Shown in pieces: positions 17,447-25,019 of a stretch of 34,458 nt of DNA. The position numbers and the translations under genes are program-made. Location of the stretch: NCBI GenBank assembly GCA_021773815.1, contig JAJFJS010000130.1:1-34458 (forward strand), given 5' to 3'. The notes under the pieces are model-generated. The model searched no databases, had not been told where the DNA came from, and was given only the letters and a program-made list of their open reading frames with translations. Source of the DNA: Gammaproteobacteria bacterium (lineage in GTDB: Bacteria; Pseudomonadota; Gammaproteobacteria; Steroidobacterales; GCA-2729495). Each line of letters opens with the position of its first letter. The first letter of the stretch is position 1.

Positions 17447-18208
17447 ATGAAAACAAAGATCTGGACGGCCGCCTTGATGCTCGTGGCGGCCATGGCGTGC
17501 ATCCCGCCGGCCGCCGCCGACCAGGCGGCAATCGCGCGCGCGATCGCGAACGACAGTCGGACCGAACCGCACCGGGAGCGTGATGCGCGCAGCAAGCCCG
17601 AAGTCGTGCTCGGTCTGCTCGACCTGCAGCCCGGCCAGACCGTCGCCGATGTTTTCGGCGGCGGCGGCTATTACGCTGAATTGATGGCTGGCGTCGTTGG
17701 TCCCGATGGGACGGTCATCCTGCACAACAATACCCCGTACTCGCGGTTTGTCGAAAAGCAGGTTGCCGAGCGGTATGCCGGAGATGCTGTGCCGGCAATC
17801 CGCTTGCTCAAGAGCGAGGTTGACGACCTGAAGCTCGAGCCCGGCAGCCTCGATGCCGCACTGATGGTCATGTCGTATCACGACCTGTATTTCAATGCGC
17901 CGGATCGCGGCTGGTTTGACACGGATGTGCCGCTGTTCTTCTCGCAGCTGCATGCTGCGCTCAAGCCCGGCGGCAGGCTGGTGGTTGTCGACCATGCAGC
18001 CGTCGACGGGTCCGGCAAGAGTGCGGCCCAGGAGATCCACCGGATCGATGAGGCCTGGGCGAAGCAGGATATCGAAGGCAATGGTTTCCGTTTCGTTGCG
18101 AGCAACGAGGCGTTGCGTAACCCCGATGATGATCGGACCAAAATGGTGTTCGACAAAACGATTCGCGGCAAGACGGACCGTTTCATCCTGCTGTTCGAGC
18201 GCGACTGA
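17447..18208 (+). CDS. Exported class I methyltransferase-like protein (COG4798 type)
   Basis: The ATG at 17447 has GGAG 6 bases upstream and opens a signal peptide (MKTKIWTAALMLVAAMACIPPAAADQA). The 253-residue protein then has a SAM-binding-like fold: ADVFGGGGYYAELMAGVVGPDGTV, DAALMVMSYHDLYF and HAALKPGGRLVVVDHA. This combination of a signal peptide with a methyltransferase fold is a known family of predicted methyltransferases. Free SAM is not expected in the periplasm, so the true role is open. It converges on greB, 24 bases apart. Confidence 0.82.
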   Translation: MKTKIWTAALMLVAAMACIPPAAADQAAIARAIANDSRTEPHRERDARSKPEVVLGLLDLQPGQTVADVFGGGGYYAELMAGVVGPDGTVILHNNTPYSRFVEKQVAERYAGDAVPAIRLLKSEVDDLKLEPGSLDAALMVMSYHDLYFNAPDRGWFDTDVPLFFSQLHAALKPGGRLVVVDHAAVDGSGKSAAQEIHRIDEAWAKQDIEGNGFRFVASNEALRNPDDDRTKMVFDKTIRGKTDRFILLFERD

Positions 18209-18232
18209 CCCGGGCAGTCCGTGAACGAGGTG

Positions 18233-18724
18233 CTAGTCGTAACGGATCTCGTCGATGATCAGCGACTCACGCCGGTCGCCGACGCGCAGCTCCGCGTCGT
18301 CGCCCGGCGATTTCTTCAGTAGTGCCCGTGCCAACGGTGAGTCGATACTGATCAACCCGCGTGCGGCGTCCGCCTCGTCGGGACCGACGAGGCGATACTG
18401 CGTGCGCGCACCGTCATCGCGTTCGACCGTGACCCATGCGCCAAAAAACACGCGGTCTCGCGCGGGGGCATCACGCACAATATTGAGTGCCGGCAGCCGT
18501 TTCTGCAGGTAGCGGATTCGTGAATCGATGCCGCCGAGTTCCTTTTTGCGGTAAATGTACTCGGCGTTCTCCGAGCGGTCGCCCTCGGCCGCCGCGGCCG
18601 CGAGCGCCTTGACGACGTCGGCGCGGCGCGCCCACAGGCCCTGCAGGTCGGACTGCAGGGCTGCATAACCCTCGGGCGTGATATACGGCGAAGACTTCGG
18701 TGGTGGCGGTTTCCAGCGGCCCAT
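18233..18724 (-). CDS. greB: Transcript cleavage factor GreB
   Basis: The protein has 163 residues from ATG 18724, close to the 158 of E. coli GreB. The N-terminal coiled coil holds EGYAALQSDLQGLWARRADVVKALAAAAAEGDRSENAEYIYRKKELGGIDSRIRYL, with the acidic tip DRSENAEY that reaches into RNA polymerase. The C-terminal FKBP-like domain has VFFGAWVTVE, then ISIDSPLARALLKKSPGD. It rescues backtracked polymerase by stimulating cleavage. GreB rather than GreA is chosen for the VFFGAWV and RYL(Q/T)K blocks. The frame continues upstream to 18799 without support. Confidence 0.9.
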   Translation of the reverse strand: MGRWKPPPPKSSPYITPEGYAALQSDLQGLWARRADVVKALAAAAAEGDRSENAEYIYRKKELGGIDSRIRYLQKRLPALNIVRDAPARDRVFFGAWVTVERDDGARTQYRLVGPDEADAARGLISIDSPLARALLKKSPGDDAELRVGDRRESLIIDEIRYD

Positions 18725-18771
18725 CGTTAGCGGGCCGGTCTCGATGCTGCCGTTGTGCCCGCGTGGCCGGC

Positions 18772-18935
18772 CAGCCGTTGAAAAACTCTCAGGCGGCACG
18801 ATCCGGCGTGCAGAATTCGTGAAAAATGCTTTTGTATTGACCTATGCACTGCGCTTTTCCCCCACCTGCGTCTTGTCAGTCGCCCGAAGGAAGTGCCCTT
18901 GGGGCGGACTCGCCTGATGCTTTTTCAACAGGCTG
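18772..18935. mobile_element. 164-bp MITE with about 27-bp terminal inverted repeats
   Basis: The left end (18772-18797) reads CAGCCGTTGAAAAACTCTCAGGCGGC in pieces: CAGCCGTTGAAAAA then CTCTCAGGCGGC. The reverse complement of the right end (18935-18909) begins CAGCCTGTTGAAAAAGCATC and then AGGCGAG. The two agree over most of their length apart from one gap and a few changes. CAGCCTGTTGAAAAA is a recurrent insertion-sequence end in proteobacteria. The interior has no open frame of use. The right end touches the stop codon of the solute-binding protein gene. Confidence 0.6.
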
Positions 18936-19988
18936 CTACGGCGCATCGATCTCGACACAGGCGTCCTCGGTTTTCGGATCGTCGTCCGGCGGGCAGGCGA
19001 TGCCTTCGGCCGCGACCCACAGCGGCGTGCCGGCGACCAGTGATGTGGGCACCGCGACGTAGCCCGCGATCTCGGCGATGCGCAGATCGTGCAGCGGGTT
19101 GATGATGATATCGAGCTGTCCCTTGCGGACGGCCGCATCGCAGCCGGTCAGGTCATCGACAAACCGGGTCCGGATCGTGTGTTCCGGCAGATACGCACGA
19201 GCCGTCTGTGTTGTCAGCGGTCCGGCGCAGATTCGTACTTCGGGCCTTGCCATCAGGTCGTCCAGGTTGGCGATCTCATCGACGAGCGCGGACTTCGCGG
19301 GAATGTGGATGAACTGGCTCGAGGCCGTCATTGTGCAGCTAAAGCGCCGTGATGTGCGGCGTCGCATGCCCTGGCTGTTGCCGCCGGTCGCATTCAGCTG
19401 GCTCACGAAATCGACCTTGCCGTCATTGAGGATCGACGTGATCGGTAGCCGCCCCGGCGGCACGACAACGCTCTCGACGCGGAGCCGTACGCCGTAATGC
19501 TTCTCGATCTCCGCGATGACCCCGGCCTGATATTGCCTGCTGATGCTCGAGAAATACCATGACGTATTGGCCGGCGTTTCCGGAACGCCCTGAACCAGTT
19601 GCCGGATGACGCCCGTCGCGAGGATGTCTTTGAACATGCCGACCGGTTTCTCGGGCCACGGCGCGATGTCCGGCTGCGGCAGGCAATCGGCGAGCCGCAC
19701 GATATAGTCGCGCGCCGCGCCGGGGTGCGTCGGCGGTTCCTGGGCCAGCACGGCCTGATCCTTGCGCGCCGCGATGAAGCGGATCCAGCCGGCGTCGAAG
19801 GCGCGAATCAGCTGTTCGCGGCCCCTGGCGATCTCCGCGGCAGACCAGTCGCCGGTGCGTATTGGCAGCGCGTCGATATCCGAGGCCCGGGCGCCGCCGT
19901 GCGCGCCGCCGGATGCCTCGCCCGTGATCAACCCCGTGATCAGCAGTGTCGCGACGCTGATAGCCGATATATGTTCTCTGATGCCCAT
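18936..19988 (-). CDS. Periplasmic solute-binding (transporter substrate-binding domain) protein
   Basis: The start at ATG 19988 has a strong AGGAGG 6-7 bases upstream. The 350-residue product has a signal peptide (MGIREHISAISVATLLITGLITGEASG). It then follows the type 2 periplasmic binding protein pattern: VGMFKDILATG, YQAGVIAEIEKHYGVRLRVESVVV, VDFVSQLNA, MARPEVRICAG and TRFVDDLTGCDAAVRKGQLDIIINPL. Such domains bind amino acids or similar small ligands for an ABC transporter or a sensor. No permease or ATPase gene is adjacent, so it may work alone or with distant partners. Its stop codon abuts the MITE at 18772-18935. Confidence 0.75.
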   Translation of the reverse strand: MGIREHISAISVATLLITGLITGEASGGAHGGARASDIDALPIRTGDWSAAEIARGREQLIRAFDAGWIRFIAARKDQAVLAQEPPTHPGAARDYIVRLADCLPQPDIAPWPEKPVGMFKDILATGVIRQLVQGVPETPANTSWYFSSISRQYQAGVIAEIEKHYGVRLRVESVVVPPGRLPITSILNDGKVDFVSQLNATGGNSQGMRRRTSRRFSCTMTASSQFIHIPAKSALVDEIANLDDLMARPEVRICAGPLTTQTARAYLPEHTIRTRFVDDLTGCDAAVRKGQLDIIINPLHDLRIAEIAGYVAVPTSLVAGTPLWVAAEGIACPPDDDPKTEDACVEIDAP

Positions 19989-20168
19989 AAGTGGCCTCCT
20001 GATGCTCGACAGTGTGCCCGGTTTCCGTGCGCAATATGGCGATGTTAAGCGCTGGCCGTGCGCGATCGCGACAGCCCGTGAGCGGCGCGCCGCTCCGCGG
20101 CTGGACGGCCGTGCCCGTTTCTGTGATGCGCGCCATGACCCTGACGCTCCGGCGGTGCGATAGTTAGC

Positions 20169-21203
20169 GTGATAGTCCTGATCGCCCGGCACACGCTGGC
20201 GATTCGACAAGGAGATGCCGTACTGATCAAGCCGCCGATATCCTGCGATGAGACGCTCCGACTCCAGTCTCTGCACGCGCTGAAGGTGCTGGACACCGAA
20301 CCCGAAGAACGGTTCGATCGCTTCACGCGCCTGGCATGCAAGATTTTTGATGTGCCGATCGCCCTCGTGAGCCTGATCGACCGCGAGCGTCAGTGGTTCA
20401 AATCTCGCTATGGCATCGACGTGACCGAGACGCCGCGTGAGGTGTCGTTCTGTGGTCATGCCATCGCCGACGATGATGTACTCGTCGTGTCCGACGTTCT
20501 GGGCGATGAACGATTTCGCGAGAACCCGCTGGTCCTGGCGGCACCGAATATTCGCTTCTATGCCGGCTGCCCGCTGAGTAGCGCCAGCGGCGAACGCCTG
20601 GGAACGCTCTGTCTGATCGACCAACGGCCGCGTCCGTTTTCCTCGCAAAATATCGATACGCTGCGCGAGCTTGCGCACATGGTCGAGGCAGAGCTGCTGT
20701 CGGCCACGCTCGCGACGACCGATGAACTGACTCGCATTAGCAATCGCCGCGGACTTCATGCGGTTGCCGGTCACGCACTGCAGATGTGCCGGGATGCGGA
20801 ATGTCCGGCGACGCTCGTGATGTTTGATCTCGATGGCTTCAAGGGGATCAATGACGACCTCGGCCATGAGGCCGGCGACCAGGCCCTGGCCGATTTCGCC
20901 CGCGCCCTGCTCAAGACCTTTCACGATTCCGCCGTGGTTGCACGACTCGGCGGCGATGAATTCGCCGTGCTCGTGACGGGTTCGACCGGCCGGCTGGTTC
21001 AGGATTCGCTCGAGCGGCTGAACGACCGGATTGCTCAGCGCAACCGCGGCTTCCGGGATCGCTATGCGCTGCGCTACTCGGCCGGCATCGTCACATTCGA
21101 TCCGCAGCGCCACGCCGATCTCGATGCGTTGCTGCGGGATGCCGACCGGTGCATGTATGCGCACAAGCGTGACCGCTGCGACGAACCGTCTACTGCCGCA
21201 TAG
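20169..21203 (+). CDS. GAF domain diguanylate cyclase
   Basis: Residues about 25-175 form a GAF domain (LKVLDTEPEERFDRFTRLACKIFDVPIALVSLID, then GHAIADDDVLVVSD). Residues about 180-335 form a GGDEF domain with DELTRISNRRGL and RLGGDEF (GGDEF at residues 261-265). The GGDEF motif is intact, so cyclic di-GMP synthesis is expected in the cytoplasm, modulated by the GAF ligand. The RxxD product-inhibition site upstream is absent. The start given is GTG 20169, which has a poor ribosome-binding site. A CTG in frame at 20223 has AAGGAG 8 bases upstream and gives the usual family N-terminus LIKPPISCDETLRLQSL, so it may be the true start. Confidence 0.88.
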   Translation: MIVLIARHTLAIRQGDAVLIKPPISCDETLRLQSLHALKVLDTEPEERFDRFTRLACKIFDVPIALVSLIDRERQWFKSRYGIDVTETPREVSFCGHAIADDDVLVVSDVLGDERFRENPLVLAAPNIRFYAGCPLSSASGERLGTLCLIDQRPRPFSSQNIDTLRELAHMVEAELLSATLATTDELTRISNRRGLHAVAGHALQMCRDAECPATLVMFDLDGFKGINDDLGHEAGDQALADFARALLKTFHDSAVVARLGGDEFAVLVTGSTGRLVQDSLERLNDRIAQRNRGFRDRYALRYSAGIVTFDPQRHADLDALLRDADRCMYAHKRDRCDEPSTAA

Positions 21204-21221
21204 TCGATTCGGCTGTTCCGG

Positions 21222-22295
21222 TCAGGCGCCGGAGATTGCCCGCAGGGGCGCGTCGTAGATGCCGCGTCTCTGGACGAGTTGATGGGTGCGCATGCCGCCC
21301 GCCACATTGCATTCGATGGCCACGGGTCCCCGGTCCGTCACGGCGATATCCCAGTGCTGCAGGCGCAGTCCCGGCAACAGTCGGGCACCGTCCAGGCACA
21401 GTTGCCGCATGCTTTCCCAGTCCGGCAGTTGCAGGCCGGTAAAAGCGCGCCCGGTATCCGGGTGATGCGTCAGTGAAAAGGTTTGCCAGCCGGCGCCGCG
21501 CACGACCCGTTCGATCCGTCCCGTGAGCGGCTCGATGCCGGCGGCGATATTGCCGGTGCGCCCGCAATCGAAATTATCAGTCACATTCGTACCGGTCGGG
21601 ACGCGCCATACGGCGCTCAGGATTGTCGGGACTTTTTCGGCAACCGTCACAATGATGCGTGCCGTGGTCAGTCGGTCGCCGCAAATTTCCTGCGTCGACG
21701 GATGGGGGCGCAGCATTTCCTGCAGCACGAAGTTTCCGGTCCGGTTCCGGCCGAGACCGTCCGTGAACTGTGTCAGTGCGATGGGTTGCCCGGCGGTTGT
21801 CATCAGGCGGTCGCCGCTTTCCAGCCAGCCGCGCAACGCGACAATATTGCGTCCGCGCGCACCGCGGGCCGGCTTGATGAGCAACGGGTAGCGGTCCGGG
21901 TTGCGCAGGTAACGGGCGACGCCCGTCGTGTCGTGCAGGCATTCGGCACCCAGCGCACCGCGACCGTCGGGCGCAAAGACGGCCCCGATACGCGCATGCG
22001 GCAGGCCGTGTCGATACATCAGGTCGTGGAACAACCGCTTGTCATTGGCCGGTTCGCGCGCCGCCGCCGCGTTGGCTGCGCGGTCCAGCGCGATCTCTCG
22101 TCGCCAGCCGACAAAACGGCGTTTTTCCCCGGGCGAAAACGAATCCCGGAACACCTCGAAGAAGTAATACTCCCACGGGTCAAGTTGCGGCGCGCCGAAG
22201 CGCAAGCCGGCCGCCTGCCGGAGCTGGCGCCACAGGCCGATGCCGTGCCGTTCGCGGACGCGCAGCGCCTGTTTGATCAACAGCGGGATCGGCAT
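21222..22295 (-). CDS. ATP-grasp protein, probably sugar-transfer-associated type
   Basis: The 357-residue protein has an ATP-grasp core: YPLLIKPARGARGRNIVAL for the ATP-binding lysine and glycine loop, NFVLQEMLRPHP, ARIIVTVAEKVP and the metal-binding end VAIECNVAGGM. The N-terminus carries LDPWEYYFFEVF, a hallmark of the sugar-transfer-associated ATP-grasp family (PF14397), in my recollection. It would ligate a carboxylate to an amine or thiol in the cytoplasm. It lies 39 bases downstream of the SDR gene at 22335 on the same strand, so the two probably form an operon. Confidence 0.7.
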   Translation of the reverse strand: MPIPLLIKQALRVRERHGIGLWRQLRQAAGLRFGAPQLDPWEYYFFEVFRDSFSPGEKRRFVGWRREIALDRAANAAAAREPANDKRLFHDLMYRHGLPHARIGAVFAPDGRGALGAECLHDTTGVARYLRNPDRYPLLIKPARGARGRNIVALRGWLESGDRLMTTAGQPIALTQFTDGLGRNRTGNFVLQEMLRPHPSTQEICGDRLTTARIIVTVAEKVPTILSAVWRVPTGTNVTDNFDCGRTGNIAAGIEPLTGRIERVVRGAGWQTFSLTHHPDTGRAFTGLQLPDWESMRQLCLDGARLLPGLRLQHWDIAVTDRGPVAIECNVAGGMRTHQLVQRRGIYDAPLRAISGA

Positions 22296-22334
22296 GGATT
22301 GTCAGGGAAACCGGCGTCGGCGTTGCGAGGCCGG

Positions 22335-23381
22335 TCAGGCGGCGCGTGGGGACGGCGCGGACGTCGTCCCGGAAAGATACTCGGCTGTCAGTTCCACGGA
22401 GACCTGCCAGAGCCGCGTGGCCATGTCGGTGTTTTCGGTATGCCCGCCGGGCCGATGCGGATTGCAATGGTTGAAAAAGTAACCGCTCGCCTTCGCCAGC
22501 GCCGGACTCGTGGCGACATAACAAGTGGTTGCCGCGCCCTGGGCAATCGTCTTCGTGAACGATCCGCCGAGGTTTTCCAGCGCCCAGGTCTTCCAGCGCG
22601 GCATGTGGCGACCGAGATTGGTCGGGATGACGCCGGGACGCAGCGCGTTGGCCGTGGCATTCGTCGCGCGCAGCCGCCGGGTCAGTTCGAGCGTAAACAG
22701 GACATTGGCGAGTTTCGACTGACCGTAGGCGCGGCCCGGATCGTAGCTGCGTTCGCCGGACAGGTTGTCGAACTCAATGCCCCTTTCCGGCGCCTGGCGG
22801 GTTGCCGCGCCGCTGCTGACGTTGACGATGCGCCCCTGTGGGGCCGCGACGACGCGCTCGAGCAGATGGTTGACGAGCACAAAGTGACCGAGGTGATTGA
22901 CGAAAAACTGTTTCTCGATGCCGTCAACCTGTTCGAGTTGCGGCAGCTCCATGATGCCGGCATTGCAGATCAGCATGTCCAGGGACACGGTCTGTGTTCG
23001 GAGCCATTCGGCGGCGGCGACCACCGAATCGAGGTCCGTCAGTTCGATAACGACCGGCGTCGCGCGGCCGTCGATGCGGCGGCACGCGTCCGTGGCCTTT
23101 TGCAGCGTTCGACCCGCGCCGAATACATGCGCGCCGCGCAGGGCCAGCACACGCATGGTTTCGTAGCCGATGCCCGAATTGCAGCCGGTGACGAGCGCGG
23201 TCTTGCCCGTCAGGTCGAGGCCCGCCGTGACCTGCTCGGCCGTCGCATCGGCGTCGAACGGTCCGATCGGTGCATCCGGCGGCAGCGGCAGCGGATCGCC
23301 GGCGCAGGCGGTGAGACCGGGTGCCATGACGACTGCGGGCAGGGCGCGCAGCAGCCGGCGGCGATTTGGCGAATGAGACAT
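22335..23381 (-). CDS. Tat-exported short-chain dehydrogenase, lipoprotein-like
   Basis: From ATG 23381 the protein has 348 residues. The leader has three arginines (PNRRRLLRAL, residues 5-14), a hydrophobic stretch and LTAC with Cys26, so it is probably a Tat lipoprotein. The cofactor motif is TGCNSGIG, followed by LICNAGIM and catalytic YGQSK. It is a close relative of the SDR at 8040-9041, sharing GLDLxGKTALxTGCNSGxGYE and other blocks. No ribosome-binding site is obvious. The TetR-type palindrome at 23459-23472 lies 78 bases upstream, between this gene and the chelatase-like gene. Confidence 0.84.
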   Translation of the reverse strand: MSHSPNRRRLLRALPAVVMAPGLTACAGDPLPLPPDAPIGPFDADATAEQVTAGLDLTGKTALVTGCNSGIGYETMRVLALRGAHVFGAGRTLQKATDACRRIDGRATPVVIELTDLDSVVAAAEWLRTQTVSLDMLICNAGIMELPQLEQVDGIEKQFFVNHLGHFVLVNHLLERVVAAPQGRIVNVSSGAATRQAPERGIEFDNLSGERSYDPGRAYGQSKLANVLFTLELTRRLRATNATANALRPGVIPTNLGRHMPRWKTWALENLGGSFTKTIAQGAATTCYVATSPALAKASGYFFNHCNPHRPGGHTENTDMATRLWQVSVELTAEYLSGTTSAPSPRAA

Positions 23382-23458
23382 CGTCGTACTGTAACAGCAA
23401 CCGGCCGCGGGTCTTTTCCCGGCGGATGGCGCGCGCCGCCGAACCCGACTAGAATTAT

Positions 23459-23472
23459 TGACCGTTCGGTCA
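23459..23472. promoter_or_regulatory. Candidate TetR-type operator between divergent genes
   Basis: TGACCGTTCGGTCA is a palindrome with arms TGACCG/CGGTCA around TT. GACCGNNCGGTC-type sites are typical of TetR/AcrR family operators. It lies 43 bases upstream of the first chelatase-like gene and 78 bases upstream of the SDR gene, so it could control both. It does not match the ATTACCTACG site next to the local tetR, so another regulator would act here. Confidence 0.5.
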
Positions 23473-23514
23473 CAATTTCGCATGACAGGCCCGCAGGGTC
23501 CGGGGGTTCGCACC

Positions 23515-24981
23515 ATGAAAAGGTTTCTGCTCGTCAGTCTCGCGCTGGTCGTCGTTGTCGTCGCCGGCGGTTACGCGACGTTCAAGATCAAGAACGCGAA
23601 GCATGGGCCGGATGTCTATGCGATGTACCAGTCCCAGGACGGAATTCCCGAAGGCCGAATCGGCGTGTTCTCGATCGGCCTGTCGACGACCGAAGATTTC
23701 GATCCGACCTGGTGGCACAACATCTTCAATCACATTGCTCATGCACGCATCCCGTGGCCGTTCCGGATTGCGGCGCTGGCCGATCGCGGCGTCGCGCTGA
23801 TGGATCCGGACCGCGATTATTCGACCGAACGATTCGAGCCGACGTCGCTCGTCGACCGTTTCGGCAGCGACGTTGACATGGATGCGACGCCTTATATCGA
23901 GCGCTACCGTCAGGGCTCGGTCGAATGGATACCACCGAAGGAGTCGATCCACCTCGACACCGGTTACTTCGTCTATACGGACCGGCAGGACGGCATCCCG
24001 ACGACGGCCGGCAAGTCGATAGGTTATGCGCGCTTGTGGTATTGGGGCCGCGGCATCGAGGGACAGAAGATCCCGGCTCAGCACCAGCAGCAGGTCGTCA
24101 ACGATTACGCGGTCGGGCGGCTCGCCGAGAAATACCCGGACGTTCTCTTTCAGCAGGCCGATACGATGAAGCCGTGGCTCTGGCGCAGGAAGATCTTCGA
24201 CATGCTCGACGCGGGTATCGAGACCATCGTGTTGTCTTCACCGTTGGTCGTGTATTCCGGCTACGAGGACTTTGACAACGGGTTTCTGCACAGTATCGAG
24301 TACATCGAGGAATGGGAGCAGGCTAACGGGCGCGATATCAAGATCGTCATTGCACCGCCGCTCGGCCACTTCAAGCCGATTCGCGACGGTTACCTGCTGA
24401 TGCTCAGGGACAAGCTCGATACGCTGCCCGCCGGCGTCAGCGTCAAGATGGTCTGGTCCGTGCACGGCATGCCGTGGCGGGAGTTTCAGAATGAACCGTG
24501 GCTTGAGATCGCACCTGCTTACCGCGATGTGCTCGTCGAGGAGTCGAAGGCGTTGCTCGCGACATACGATTTCGAGCGCTTCGAGGTTGTCGTCAGTCAG
24601 GATCACTTTGCCGACCACTACTGGGACCCGGATCACCTGTCGCTGGCGACGAACAAGGCCTACCTGGACGGCGTGGCGGATGGGTTCGATCATGTGCTGA
24701 ACCTGCCGATCGAGTTCTATAACGAAAACACCGACACGTTGTTCTATCACGCGATGGTCAACTACGAAAATTTCCCCGGCTATTCGGTCTATGACCGCAT
24801 CGCGTATCCGAAATCGGAATGGGACCGGCCATACACAAAGCATTTCGAGATCGACGGCACGCAGATCGATTACCTCGGCGTGCCGGCCGGGCCCCGCTAT
24901 TCGAAATACGTCGGCCAGTCGATGTTCGATTCCTGGGATGCAGTGCTGTCGCGGCGGATCGTACGCGCGGCCGCCCGCTAG
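23515..24981 (+). CDS. Membrane-anchored ferrochelatase-like protein, copy 1
   Basis: The protein has 488 residues from ATG 23515. Residues about 4-19 are a membrane anchor (FLLVSLALVVVVVAGG). The rest resembles a diverged ferrochelatase fold. EGRIGVFSIGL corresponds to the first strand (GVLLLNLG in HemH). SSPLVVYSGYEDFDNG matches the PLYPQYS.ST.G segment. VKMVWSVHGMPW matches SYHGIP, with His317 in the place of the HemH catalytic His194. HVLNLPIEF with ENTDTLF matches the terminal P..F..D..ETL segment, with Asp407 where HemH has Glu264. Metal binding is therefore possible but altered. It is a tandem paralogue of the next gene, 38 bases downstream. I have no search to confirm the fold. Confidence 0.6.
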   Translation: MKRFLLVSLALVVVVVAGGYATFKIKNAKHGPDVYAMYQSQDGIPEGRIGVFSIGLSTTEDFDPTWWHNIFNHIAHARIPWPFRIAALADRGVALMDPDRDYSTERFEPTSLVDRFGSDVDMDATPYIERYRQGSVEWIPPKESIHLDTGYFVYTDRQDGIPTTAGKSIGYARLWYWGRGIEGQKIPAQHQQQVVNDYAVGRLAEKYPDVLFQQADTMKPWLWRRKIFDMLDAGIETIVLSSPLVVYSGYEDFDNGFLHSIEYIEEWEQANGRDIKIVIAPPLGHFKPIRDGYLLMLRDKLDTLPAGVSVKMVWSVHGMPWREFQNEPWLEIAPAYRDVLVEESKALLATYDFERFEVVVSQDHFADHYWDPDHLSLATNKAYLDGVADGFDHVLNLPIEFYNENTDTLFYHAMVNYENFPGYSVYDRIAYPKSEWDRPYTKHFEIDGTQIDYLGVPAGPRYSKYVGQSMFDSWDAVLSRRIVRAAAR

Positions 24982-25019
24982 CCGTTGAGCCGACAGGCGA
25001 TTAATCGGAGAGACAGGAT

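Noticed and set aside
18936-21164. A 742-residue minus-strand protein
   Set aside because: Only the part below 19988 is real; the rest is antisense to the GAF-GGDEF gene.
21483-23876. A 797-residue plus-strand protein
   Set aside because: It is antisense to the ATP-grasp and SDR genes and has no domain that I can recognise.
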